From: Herminiimonas sp.
GTDB lineage: Bacteria > Pseudomonadota > Gammaproteobacteria > Burkholderiales > Burkholderiaceae
Reading direction: 5' to 3'
Assembly (NCBI GenBank): GCA_014377155.1
Contig: JACMQD010000222.1
Location: 1 to 27,605, forward strand
DNA length: 27,605 nucleotides
In this document: in pieces, positions 8,286 through 15,732 of the stretch
Layout of the letters: each line of letters begins with the position of its first letter
How positions within the stretch are numbered: the stretch's first letter is position 1
The notes under the pieces: generated by a model
What the model was told of the DNA's origin: nothing
The model's input: only the letters and a program-made list of their open reading frames with translations
Database searches by the model: none
Made by a program: the position numbers and the translations under genes

Positions 8286-8621
8286 TCAGGGACACGGCGG
8301 CAATATCAAAAGCGGCACGCTGGTCCACGCAATCGCGATCAGTGCCAGTAGCGCGCCGCCGATCCGGGCCCAGGTCAGCAAGCTGTTGTGCGGCCGCCGA
8401 AGCGCTTGCCAAAGCAGTGTTGCCACTACGCCGAGCGCCAAGGCCGACAGCAGTATCAGCGGCATGCCCAAGACAGCCATACGGCCATGTATGCCGTCGC
8501 GCGCGGCACCTGTGCATGCTGCGGCGACAATGACATAGACGCCGAAAAAATGTGCAGCCCACACCACTAGCGGTGCGCTGCCCTTGGCAATTGATTTCAA
8601 CAACTGATCGTTAGCGGGCAT
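8286..8621 (-). CDS. Small three-helix membrane protein at the end of the oxidase operon
   Basis: The frame runs upstream through the oxidase gene, but the likely start is the ATG at 8621, just two bases after the ctaD stop codon ends (minus strand), giving 111 residues. It has three hydrophobic segments (about 18-38, 48-72 and 86-108) joined by short polar loops. It is the last gene of the oxidase operon and its tight spacing suggests co-translation. Small membrane proteins often accompany haem-copper oxidases as accessory subunits or assembly factors; that role is inferred from position only. No catalytic or metal-binding motif is seen. Confidence 0.7.
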   Translation of the reverse strand: MPANDQLLKSIAKGSAPLVVWAAHFFGVYVIVAAACTGAARDGIHGRMAVLGMPLILLSALALGVVATLLWQALRRPHNSLLTWARIGGALLALIAIAWTSVPLLILPPCP

Positions 8622-8623
8622 GG

Positions 8624-11158
8624 TTATTTCATCCACAGCGGCACGACATTGATCGCGAAAGCGGCTGCCAATCCTTGCAGCGTCGTGTAATGCCAGATCA
8701 GTACCGTGTTGTCGAGCGTCGCACGGCTCGACGTCGTCAGATGACCGCACCACGAACGCGCGCAGAGATAGGCGGCGATGAGGGCCAGCGTCACGATGTG
8801 CAAACCCTGATAACCGATCAGCGCGCCGACCGTTGCACTCCAGGCTTGGGCGACCGGATCGAGCCCGGCCTGGCTGTGTCCATGGAAGTCCGCAGCAAAA
8901 GCGCCGACCATACATGCCAGCGCGGCCATGATGGCCAGACGCAGGAGGCGCTGTGATGATTCCGGCGCGTGGTCCATGCGACGTCTGGCCAGTAGCATGC
9001 ATGCTGAACCGCTCGCCAGCAGCGCGCAGGATAACCAGGTCCAGAGCGGCGATGGCAGGGCGGCGCCGGCTGGCGGACAGATGTCGGGCAAGCGCATCGA
9101 AATATGAATGTACGCAAAAACCAGCGATGCGAAAATGGTGCCGTCGACCACCAGCATGATGATCGTCGCCCACCATGAATGGGATGCGGTGCCCACCGCG
9201 CCGATCGGCAGCGTCACATCATCGGCGACCCGGGCCGTTGCCTGAGGTGGGGGCCGGTCGGATTGCCACAGCCAGACCAGAATGGCCGCGATGGCGGTGA
9301 CGCCGCAGGCCCATGCGGTCAAGGTCATCTTGACCGTGAGCAGCAGGAAAAATCCTGCCGTGCCGGCGGCGCCGATCAGCGGCCACCAGCTATCGGTAGG
9401 CAGGATCAACAGGTACTGCGGGCGCGCGCTCACCGGACTGGTAACCAGCGTTTCGCGCAGGCCGGTGATACTTCCTGGCAGCCAGTGCAAGCCAGCCTCG
9501 ACTTCGTCCGGCAGCGCGGACCGGTCCCACAGCGGATCGCGCGACTGCACTTCGGGTATGCTGCGGTTGCCGTAGTCCTCCGAAGGCAGCCATTCCAGCG
9601 TGCCGGCATTCCACGGGTTGCCGACCGGGCGTTCGGGCTGCCGCAGAGTGCGGATCGCATCGATGAAAAACAGCACCACGCCGCCGGCGAAAATGAATGC
9701 GCCGACGGTCGATGTCAGGTTCAGCCAGTTCCAGCCGAGGTCGGCGGCATAGGTGTACACACGACGCGGCATACCCAGCAGGCCGGTGATGTGCATTGGG
9801 AAAAAAGCCAGGTTGAAGCCGCCGAACATGAGTCCGAATACCCAGCGGGCGACGCGTTCGGACAGGCGGTTGCCTTTTATCAGCGGTGTCCAGTAGTACA
9901 TCGCCGCAAACACCGGAAACACCATGCCGCCAATCAGCACATAGTGAAAATGCGCGACGATGAAATAAGTATCGTGGACCTGCCAGTCGAACGGCAACAA
10001 GGCCACCATGACCCCGGTCAGTCCGCCGAGCACGAAGATGAACATGAAGCCCAGTAGAAACAGCGTCGGGCCCGTCATGCGCACGTTGCCGCGCCAGAGC
10101 GTCGCGATCCACGCAAAAATCTGGATCGCGGTCGGCACCACGACCGCCATGCTGGCCGCCGATACGAAGCTCATCGTCATCAGGCCCAGCCCCGCGGTAA
10201 ACATGTGATGCGCCCATAGGGCGAAACTGAAAAATCCCACCGCCACCAACGCCACGATAATGGCCCGGTGCGCCACCAGCGGCGTGCCGGCGATGGTCGG
10301 GATCATGGTCGACACCATGCCTGCCGCCGGCAGGAAAATGATATACACCTCAGGATGCCCGAAGAACCAGAACAGATGCTGCCAGAGAATTGGATCGCCA
10401 CCGCGCTCCGCAATGAAAAACGGCCAGTCATAGGCGCGCTCCAGCTCCAGCAGCGCAGTGCCGGCGATCACCGCCGGAAACGCAAAGACGATCATCACCG
10501 CTACCACGAGCATCGACCAGGCATAGACCGGCATCCTGCTCAGGGTCATGCCGGGCGCGCGCGTGAACAGGATGCCGATGATTAGCTCGATGGCGCCGGC
10601 AATCGCCGAGATTTCGATGAAGCCGATCCCCAGCAACCAGAAATCGGCATTCAGGCCAGGTGAATATTCCTTGCCAGTCAGCGGCGGATACATGAACCAG
10701 CCGCCGTCCGGTGCCAAGCCCACGAATAGCGTGCAAAAGAACGCCAGACCGCCGATCGCGTAGGCCCAGAACGCATATGCCGAAAGCCGCGGGAAGGGCA
10801 GATCGCGCGCGCCCAGCATGTTGGGCAGCAGGTAGACCGCGATCGCCTCCACTACCGGTATCGCAAACAAAAACATCATCACCGTGCCGTGCATGGTGAA
10901 CACCTGATTGTAAGTGCCTGCGCTGAGGAAGGTGTTATCGGGTACCGCCAGCTGCAGGCGCATCATCAGGCCGAGCACGCCGGCGAGGATAAAAAACAGC
11001 AGCGACGTGCCGATGTAGAGCAGGCCGATATTGGTATTGTTGACGCTGGACAAATAACGCCACCCGCGTGGTGAGCGCCAGGCTTTTTCCAGGCGTTCCA
11101 GTTCGTCGGCGGGACGTGGCAGCGAGCTTGGCAAATGCGTTGGAACCAGCGCCGTCAT
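8624..11158 (-). CDS. ctaD: Cytochrome c oxidase subunit I-III fusion protein (A-type haem-copper oxidase)
   Basis: An 844-residue fusion. Residues 1-505 are subunit I: low-spin haem ligand His90, CuB ligands His268, His317 and His318, H-P-E-V-Y with Glu270 and cross-link Tyr272, and haem ligands His403 and His405. Residues 510-590 are a polar linker and 592-632 hold two helices. About 650-844 is subunit III, including H-L-T-T-S-S-R and D-N-T-V-L-I-W-H-Y. Asp119 sits at the D-channel entry motif (A-R-D-L-P-F-P-R-L). In the K-channel motif the sequence reads P-T-A-I-Q-I-F-A-W, with Gln346 where most A1 oxidases have Lys. The enzyme would reduce oxygen to water and pump protons. The ATG overlaps the ctaC stop. 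Confidence 0.95.
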   Translation of the reverse strand: MTALVPTHLPSSLPRPADELERLEKAWRSPRGWRYLSSVNNTNIGLLYIGTSLLFFILAGVLGLMMRLQLAVPDNTFLSAGTYNQVFTMHGTVMMFLFAIPVVEAIAVYLLPNMLGARDLPFPRLSAYAFWAYAIGGLAFFCTLFVGLAPDGGWFMYPPLTGKEYSPGLNADFWLLGIGFIEISAIAGAIELIIGILFTRAPGMTLSRMPVYAWSMLVVAVMIVFAFPAVIAGTALLELERAYDWPFFIAERGGDPILWQHLFWFFGHPEVYIIFLPAAGMVSTMIPTIAGTPLVAHRAIIVALVAVGFFSFALWAHHMFTAGLGLMTMSFVSAASMAVVVPTAIQIFAWIATLWRGNVRMTGPTLFLLGFMFIFVLGGLTGVMVALLPFDWQVHDTYFIVAHFHYVLIGGMVFPVFAAMYYWTPLIKGNRLSERVARWVFGLMFGGFNLAFFPMHITGLLGMPRRVYTYAADLGWNWLNLTSTVGAFIFAGGVVLFFIDAIRTLRQPERPVGNPWNAGTLEWLPSEDYGNRSIPEVQSRDPLWDRSALPDEVEAGLHWLPGSITGLRETLVTSPVSARPQYLLILPTDSWWPLIGAAGTAGFFLLLTVKMTLTAWACGVTAIAAILVWLWQSDRPPPQATARVADDVTLPIGAVGTASHSWWATIIMLVVDGTIFASLVFAYIHISMRLPDICPPAGAALPSPLWTWLSCALLASGSACMLLARRRMDHAPESSQRLLRLAIMAALACMVGAFAADFHGHSQAGLDPVAQAWSATVGALIGYQGLHIVTLALIAAYLCARSWCGHLTTSSRATLDNTVLIWHYTTLQGLAAAFAINVVPLWMK

Positions 11159-12162
11159 TTGAGGTGCTCCAGATAAGCTGACAGCGCGCGCAGGGTTTCA
11201 CCATCCATCTGATCGAACGACGGCATGCGCGCGCCGGGCTTGATGCCCTGCGTATCGGCGATCCACCCGGCCAGTGTGCCGCGATGGGTGCGCAGCGTGC
11301 CGGCGGCAATGTACAGCCGGCTACCGACATGCGTCAGATCGGGGCCGAGGCGGGACTGATCGGCCACGCCGCGGATTGCATGGCAACTTGCGCAGCGCTG
11401 GTCGACGAACGCCTTGCGCCCGCGCTCGAGCAAAGCATCGGTCGGCGCGGCAGCCGGTTGCAACTGACGCGCGAGCCAGGCATCGAACTGTGCCTGCGGT
11501 TCGGCCACCACATGCAGCGCCATGCGCGCATGCTGCTCGCCACAAAATTCGGCACACTGGCCGCGGTAGATGCCGGGCTCGGCCGCGTGAATGGTAAGCC
11601 CGTTGACCCGACCCGGAATCATGTCCATCTTGCCTGCCAGCGCCGGTACCCAGAAGCTGTGGATCACGTCGCTCGTGGTCAGGCCCAGATGGACCGGGCG
11701 TCCGGCGGGAATGTGGATTTCATTGGCAAGCGTAATTTCGCGGCCGCTGGCAGGGTCGCGATAGCGTACTTCCCACCACCACATCTTGGCCGTGACAGAG
11801 ATGATCAAGGTCTGCTGCGAAGACTGTGCGGTCAGTTGCGCGCTGCGCAAGGTGCTAAATATCAGCAGGGCCGTCAGCACGATGACGGGAAACGCAATGC
11901 CGCCGCCGGCTATCCACAGCACCGTGCTGGTCGGCCGGCCGCTGCGCCACAAGCTCAGTGCGAACAATGCCATCACGCCTGACAGGATCAGGGCCGCACC
12001 GGCGAACAGCAGCCATGCCAGCTGCGAAATGAGGGCGGCGTCGGGGCCGGCCGGGTGCAATACCGACTGTATCGTCGAAATCCGGCTACACCCTGCTGTG
12101 GCGATTACCATTCCGGCAATCGCCGCATGCGTGCCAATGCGGGGCGGGCCTTCGCTGCTCAT
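11155..12162 (-). CDS. ctaC: Cytochrome c oxidase subunit II with fused cytochrome c domain (caa3 type)
   Basis: A 335-residue lipoprotein: lipobox T-A-G-C (Cys25), two transmembrane segments (about 46-71 and 81-103), a periplasmic cupredoxin domain and a C-terminal cytochrome c. The CuA ligands are His168 (V-I-H-S-F-W-V-P), Cys203, Glu205, Cys207, His211 and Met214 in C-A-E-F-C-G-E-Q-H-A-R-M. The haem site is C-A-S-C-H (257-261) with axial Met313 in G-A-R-M-P-S-F. The aromatic electron entry patch K-M-W-W-W-E precedes the CuA domain. It accepts electrons from a soluble or membrane cytochrome c and passes them through haem c and CuA to subunit I. It is coupled by 4-base overlaps to genes on both sides. 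Confidence 0.96.
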   Translation of the reverse strand: MSSEGPPRIGTHAAIAGMVIATAGCSRISTIQSVLHPAGPDAALISQLAWLLFAGAALILSGVMALFALSLWRSGRPTSTVLWIAGGGIAFPVIVLTALLIFSTLRSAQLTAQSSQQTLIISVTAKMWWWEVRYRDPASGREITLANEIHIPAGRPVHLGLTTSDVIHSFWVPALAGKMDMIPGRVNGLTIHAAEPGIYRGQCAEFCGEQHARMALHVVAEPQAQFDAWLARQLQPAAAPTDALLERGRKAFVDQRCASCHAIRGVADQSRLGPDLTHVGSRLYIAAGTLRTHRGTLAGWIADTQGIKPGARMPSFDQMDGETLRALSAYLEHLK

Positions 12163-12584
12163 CGAAGCGTATAGAGATAGGCTGCCATGTGGCGCGCATC
12201 GTCGGCCGACACACCCATGCTCGGCATCAGGGTTTCCGGAACCATCGCCTGCGGATTCACGATCCAGCGGATCAGCGGTTCGGGATAATTGGGAATATGG
12301 CCGGCGATATAGCTGCGCCGGCCGAACAGCGCAAGCGACGGCCCGGTATTGCCGCGCGCAGCGGCAACCTCCGGAATTTCATGGCAGGTGCCGCACTGGT
12401 ATTGCGCCAGCAGGTGTTTGCCGAGAGTGCCGTCGCCACCGGCGACAACCGGCGGCGGCGGCTCGTGCTTGCCGCACGCGATCAGCAAGGCCGCGCATAT
12501 CACCGGCAACACACGACCACGCAATGCGAATCGCGCGCCGCCGGTGTACCATTTAAAGATCATCGTTGCGAACAATTGAATCAT
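12159..12584 (-). CDS. Class I cytochrome c lipoprotein, first gene of the oxidase operon
   Basis: A 141-residue protein with a signal sequence and lipobox L-I-A-C (Cys37), haem site C-G-T-C-H (64-68) and probable axial Met120 in T-L-M-P-S-M-G. It ends in A-A-Y-L-Y-T-L-R, typical of small class I cytochromes. It probably sits at the periplasmic side of the inner membrane and feeds subunit II. The stop overlaps the ctaC start by four bases. Its sequence is clearly related to the plus-strand cytochrome at 13309-13698: shared R-R/K-Y-I/L-A-G, P-N, R-W-I, M-P and A-Y-L-Y blocks in the same order. An alternative start is the ATG at 12563; neither has a clear Shine-Dalgarno. Confidence 0.9.
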   Translation of the reverse strand: MIQLFATMIFKWYTGGARFALRGRVLPVICAALLIACGKHEPPPPVVAGGDGTLGKHLLAQYQCGTCHEIPEVAAARGNTGPSLALFGRRSYIAGHIPNYPEPLIRWIVNPQAMVPETLMPSMGVSADDARHMAAYLYTLR

Positions 12585-12766
12585 GCGAAGTAATTTGGTG
12601 CGTGACGTCAGGTGCTATCGTTGGGCTAAACGCCACGATACATGTTGGCTGTTGTTACTGCAATGCGCCGCGCTTGATGAATTCGGTATCTCCCTAAAAT
12701 TTTTGAACCCGGAAACCCGCAGTCACGGTATCGTGACGGTAACTTGTGGACCGAAAATGGATTGCG
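12585..12766. promoter_or_regulatory. Divergent promoter region of the cytochrome/oxidase genes, with a dyad
   Basis: This 182-base gap separates the two divergent cytochrome operons and must contain both promoters. GTCACG (12722-12727) and CGTGAC (12732-12737) form a perfect 6-bp dyad with a 4-base spacer. The octamer CACGATAC at 12633-12640 is the reverse complement of GTATCGTG at 12728-12735 within the same region. These could be regulator binding sites, but no named consensus is matched. Confidence 0.35.
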
Positions 12767-13312
12767 ATGGCATCGAGTAAAACAAAGCTCGTTCTGAAAA
12801 CCATGCTGGCTACCGCATGTCTGATCGCGCTGATCGGCATGGCGGCAGGCGCGGTGGTAATGAAGGCGGGCTGGTATAACGTCGCCGCTACGGATCAGCA
12901 CTGGCAACCGGTTTATTCCCTATTGGAAAAAGCCTTGTACGAATCGGTGCGCGCGCGCGCACGCGAGATCCCGGAGCGGCCCCTGACGGCATGGCCGATG
13001 ATCGCGCGGGGCGCAACGGTGTATCGCGACAATTGCCTGCAATGCCATGGCGGCCCTGGCGTTGCCCAATCCGACTTCGGCAAGAGCATGCAACCGGTGC
13101 CCGGGCCGCTGGTCGATGCCGCCAAGCGATGGCGCGCCAATGAAATGTACTGGATCACACGACACGGCATCAAGCTTAGCGGCATGCCTGCGTGGGAACT
13201 CCATTTGAGCGACGATGACATGTGGGCGGTGGTGGCTTTCCTGTCGCGGCTGCCGGAGCTGTCGCCACAAGAATTCAGCCTGATGACTGCGGCTACTAAG
13301 GACGGGCGATGA
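12767..13312 (+). CDS. Membrane-anchored cytochrome c with CLQCH haem site
   Basis: A monohaem cytochrome c of 181 residues from the ATG at 12767; a GTG at 12746 would add seven residues. One hydrophobic segment near the N-terminus (about residues 9-31) lacks an evident cleavage site and is probably a membrane anchor. The haem motif is C-L-Q-C-H (residues 90-94 in this numbering), followed by G-G-P-G-V-A. The likely axial Met is in L-S-G-M-P-A-W. The order R-G-A-x-x-Y-x-x-N-C-x-x-C-H and W-A-V-V-A-F-L near the end are usual for class I cytochromes. It is translationally coupled to the next cytochrome gene (ATGA overlap). It probably supplies electrons to the divergently encoded oxidase. Confidence 0.85.
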   Translation: MASSKTKLVLKTMLATACLIALIGMAAGAVVMKAGWYNVAATDQHWQPVYSLLEKALYESVRARAREIPERPLTAWPMIARGATVYRDNCLQCHGGPGVAQSDFGKSMQPVPGPLVDAAKRWRANEMYWITRHGIKLSGMPAWELHLSDDDMWAVVAFLSRLPELSPQEFSLMTAATKDGR

Positions 13313-13698
13313 AGACGCTTGCGGCGCGTACCGGGCGCGGTGTCGTGTTCCTCGCCATCGTCATGCTAGCGGCATGCGGCCAACGCAATCCCGTCGTGAT
13401 GCGCACGGTACAGGGTGATCCGGAGCGCGGTTTCGTTGCGCTGAAACAGTATGCTTGCCAGGCATGTCATTTGATTCCCGGCATCACCGGTTCAGACGTT
13501 CATGTCGGTCCGCCGCTGGCAGGTGTCGCCGAGCGCAAGTATCTGGCCGGGACATTGCCCAACACGCCGGCGAACATGGTGCGCTGGATTCATGATCCGA
13601 AGCGTATCGATCCGCTCACCGCCATGCCGAAACAGGGCATGTCGGAAGCGGATGCGGTCGATATGGTGGCCTACCTTTACAACATGAAACAGCGGTAG
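13309..13698 (+). CDS. Class I cytochrome c lipoprotein, paralogue of the one at 12159-12584
   Basis: A 129-residue lipoprotein with lipobox L-A-A-C (Cys23), haem site C-Q-A-C-H (50-54) and probable axial Met106 in T-A-M-P-K-Q-G. It shares block order and many residues with the minus-strand cytochrome at 12159-12584, so the two look like a local duplication on either side of the divergent promoter. The ATG overlaps the preceding cytochrome stop by four bases. It likely resides at the periplasmic face of a membrane and takes part in electron delivery to the caa3-type oxidase. The gene ends 32 bases before the convergent SDR gene stop. Confidence 0.9.
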   Translation: MKTLAARTGRGVVFLAIVMLAACGQRNPVVMRTVQGDPERGFVALKQYACQACHLIPGITGSDVHVGPPLAGVAERKYLAGTLPNTPANMVRWIHDPKRIDPLTAMPKQGMSEADAVDMVAYLYNMKQR

Positions 13699-13701
13699 CA
13701 A

Positions 13702-13721
13702 CGCAGCGCTGCGCTGCGCGG
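13702..13721. terminator. GC-rich palindrome between convergent genes
   Basis: The gap between the cytochrome stop (13698) and the convergent SDR stop (13731) contains the self-complementary core GCAGCGCTGC followed by further GCTGCGC. It could fold into a short hairpin ending both transcripts, but no T-run is present on either strand. Confidence 0.25.
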
Positions 13722-13730
13722 GTCATTGCA

Positions 13731-14729
13731 TCAAACCCCACCCATCACCGGCAACACGATGCCGGTAATAAAGCTAGCGCACACGGGCGACGCCAGGAAT
13801 ACGTATGCCGGCGATAGTTCTTCGGGCTGGGCAGGGCGCTTCATATCGGTTTTCGCGCCGAACTGCGCGATCTTTTCGGGCGACGCATCGGCCGGGTTGA
13901 GCGGCGTCCAGACCGGGCCGGGCGCCACGGCGTTGACCCGGATGCCGCGTGGCGCGACATTGGTTGCCAGCGCTTTGGTAAAAGCATGGATCGCGCCTTT
14001 GGTAGCGGAATAATCCAGTAAGTCCTTGCTGCCCTGCAGACCGGTTTCGGAGCCGGAATTCACGATCGACGAACCGTTCTTGAGATGCGGCAATGCGGCT
14101 CTGGCCATGTAAAAATAGCCGTACAGGTTGGTGCGGATCGTCATGTCGAAATGTTCGTCGGTGATGTCTTCCAGATTCGATGCATGTTCCTGGTATGCCG
14201 CGTTGTTGACGAGGATGTCGAGCTTGCCGAACGTATCGACGGTTTTCTGAACCGCGCTGTTGCAAAATGCCGAATCCCGCACGTCACCTGCAATCAGGAT
14301 GCAGCGTCGGCCTTCTTGTTCGATGCAGCGTTTGGTTTCTTCGGCGTCGCTGTCTTCGTTCAGGTAAAGCACGGCAACGTCGGCGCCTTCGCGGGCATAC
14401 AGCACGGCAACCGCGCGCCCGATGCCGGAGTCGCCACCGGTGACGATCGCCACCATGTCCTGCAGCTTGCCGCTGCCCTTGTATTGCGGCGCCATGAATT
14501 GCGGTCGTGGGTCGAGATCTGATTCGAGCCCGGGCTTGCTCAGGTGGCGGTTCGGAAACGGCGGCGCCGGATGCGCGCGTGCGCCGGCCTGTACCGCGGC
14601 GGCGTCCTCGGACGATCCTTGTTCGGCAGTCGAGGACTTTCGATCAAGCGCGTCGGTTTCGCTCTGAATTTTACGTTGCGTGTCGACGGTGTCTGCGATG
14701 CTGCTTTGGGCGGCGTTGTCTGATGACAT
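13731..14729 (-). CDS. SDR family oxidoreductase with long N-terminal extension
   Basis: From the ATG at 14729 the protein has 332 residues; the frame runs further upstream but an AGGAGA ribosome binding site fixes this start. Residues 1-75 are polar, rich in Ser, Ala, Asp and Glu, and probably disordered. The Rossmann core starts near 90 with T-G-G-D-S-G-I-G (97-104), N-N-A-A (175-178), the catalytic Ser near 225-227, Tyr240 and Lys244 in Y-S-A-T-K. The C-terminus is I-T-G-I-V-L-P-V-M-G-G-V. This is the classical SDR subgroup with a K-G-S-G-K-L-like stretch before the core (YhdF/YdaD/YghA-like, some linked to general stress). It should use NAD(P)H; the substrate is unknown. Confidence 0.88.
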   Translation of the reverse strand: MSSDNAAQSSIADTVDTQRKIQSETDALDRKSSTAEQGSSEDAAAVQAGARAHPAPPFPNRHLSKPGLESDLDPRPQFMAPQYKGSGKLQDMVAIVTGGDSGIGRAVAVLYAREGADVAVLYLNEDSDAEETKRCIEQEGRRCILIAGDVRDSAFCNSAVQKTVDTFGKLDILVNNAAYQEHASNLEDITDEHFDMTIRTNLYGYFYMARAALPHLKNGSSIVNSGSETGLQGSKDLLDYSATKGAIHAFTKALATNVAPRGIRVNAVAPGPVWTPLNPADASPEKIAQFGAKTDMKRPAQPEELSPAYVFLASPVCASFITGIVLPVMGGV

Positions 14730-14936
14730 GGGGGGTCTCCTGTGCAAAATTAAGTGAAACGGCAACAAGGCCGATAGCGTTGATGAATAGGCATGGTCGA
14801 ATACGAAAGGTTCCAACCTCCCTGGTGCACAGCGCAACCATTTGGGTATGGCGACTATTGCTGAAAATCTTGTATCATTTTTGCTACGAGCGAATGTTTT
14901 GTGACGGCTAGCACATCTATTGGGTTTCCCGGTTTT

Positions 14937-14942
14937 TATAAT
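14937..14942 (+). promoter_or_regulatory. Possible -10 element (TATAAT) upstream of the 48-residue gene
   Basis: A perfect TATAAT lies about 40 bases before the ATG at 14984. No good -35 was found at the expected spacing. Position would give a leader of roughly 35 bases. Confidence 0.35.
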
Positions 14943-14983
14943 CGTGCTTACCAGCGATGTTTTCAGTGATTCAGGAGGCGGCC

Positions 14984-15130
14984 ATGCCGTACAAACACCA
15001 CAACACAATCAGGCTCGGTCGTCCGAGGCACCTTGCACTGTTCGACATGAAACGGGTTTTCATCCCGGTCGTGGTCGGCTGTGTTGCGGTAATTTCGTTT
15101 GCCATTTACGCCATCGTCACGGCGAAATGA
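14984..15130 (+). CDS. Small single-helix membrane protein (48 residues)
   Basis: The ATG at 14984 is preceded by a full AGGAGG Shine-Dalgarno (14973-14978) at five-base spacing, unusually strong for this window. The 48-residue product has a basic, His/Arg-rich N-terminus and one hydrophobic helix (V-F-I-P-V-V-V-G-C-V-A-V-I-S-F-A-I-Y-A-I-V) close to the C-terminus, ending T-A-K. The positive-inside rule suggests the N-terminus in the cytoplasm. It is upstream of and divergent from the SDR gene. No family is recognised and its function is unknown; the strong translation signal is the main argument that it is real. Confidence 0.6.
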   Translation: MPYKHHNTIRLGRPRHLALFDMKRVFIPVVVGCVAVISFAIYAIVTAK

Positions 15131-15287
15131 TTTTTCGGGTGGCTCGTCCAACGTAGTTGGCGCAGCAATGCCGTGCGGGCCTGATCCGCATGCCGGAGTA
15201 CGGCTGCCCGATCAAGTACACCGTCCTCGCCGGATGGCTCGAACGGCGTCATATACGCAATTTTCAGAATCTCGTCGGTTTGCGTCC

Positions 15288-15293
15288 TATAAT
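15288..15293 (+). promoter_or_regulatory. Possible -10 element (TATAAT) upstream of the 15329 gene
   Basis: A perfect TATAAT about 36 bases before the ATG at 15329. It would start transcription near 15300, which supports the ATG at 15329 over the TTG at 15311. A matching -35 is not clear. Confidence 0.4.
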
Positions 15294-15328
15294 CTCGTCA
15301 AATAACCACTTTGATCGATGAGCAGGGA

Positions 15329-15694
15329 ATGACAAAAGAAGACGGCATCAAGCAGGTCAATGCGGCATTCGGTTCACGCCTGCTGACCGAACAGAACACT
15401 TTCTGGTCCAATGTATCGCGCTACGGTACCGACGAAGGATGGTGGTTGAACATCCCATTGGCGCAGTTCAAGAAAGAAATCCACATCCTGCTCAATAATG
15501 ACAAGGCCAGATCGTTCCGGCACTTACGCATCAAGGCCAGCGAAATCCTCAGTCCCGCCATGAAATTTCGTTGCAAGGATCAACTGGCCGAGGCCTTTAT
15601 CTCGGCTGCCAATACGCGCAAGCTGGCTGACGTCCTCGACGGCGGCACCAAGCACAATTTCAGCAAACACGTCATCGCCGAATATCCATTCTAA
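15329..15694 (+). CDS. Uncharacterised cytosolic protein (121 residues)
   Basis: A soluble, charged protein of 121 residues from the ATG at 15329; the frame is open to a TTG at 15311. It contains a Trp-rich segment (F-W-S-N-V-S-R-Y-G-T-D-E-G-W-W-L-N-I-P) followed by alternating basic helices. No signal peptide, membrane helix or catalytic motif is seen. Coding-like composition and a perfect upstream TATAAT support a real gene. It precedes the larger unknown gene at 15733 on the same strand with a 38-base gap, so the two may be co-transcribed. I do not recognise the family. Confidence 0.65.
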   Translation: MTKEDGIKQVNAAFGSRLLTEQNTFWSNVSRYGTDEGWWLNIPLAQFKKEIHILLNNDKARSFRHLRIKASEILSPAMKFRCKDQLAEAFISAANTRKLADVLDGGTKHNFSKHVIAEYPF

Positions 15695-15732
15695 AAGCGT
15701 TTGACGCCATTCCTATTAAATTGAAGCAGATC

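Noticed and set aside
9179..10057. Plus-strand open frame of 292 codons opposite the oxidase gene
   Set aside because: It is antisense to conserved subunit I sequence, and its product is low-complexity and without motifs.
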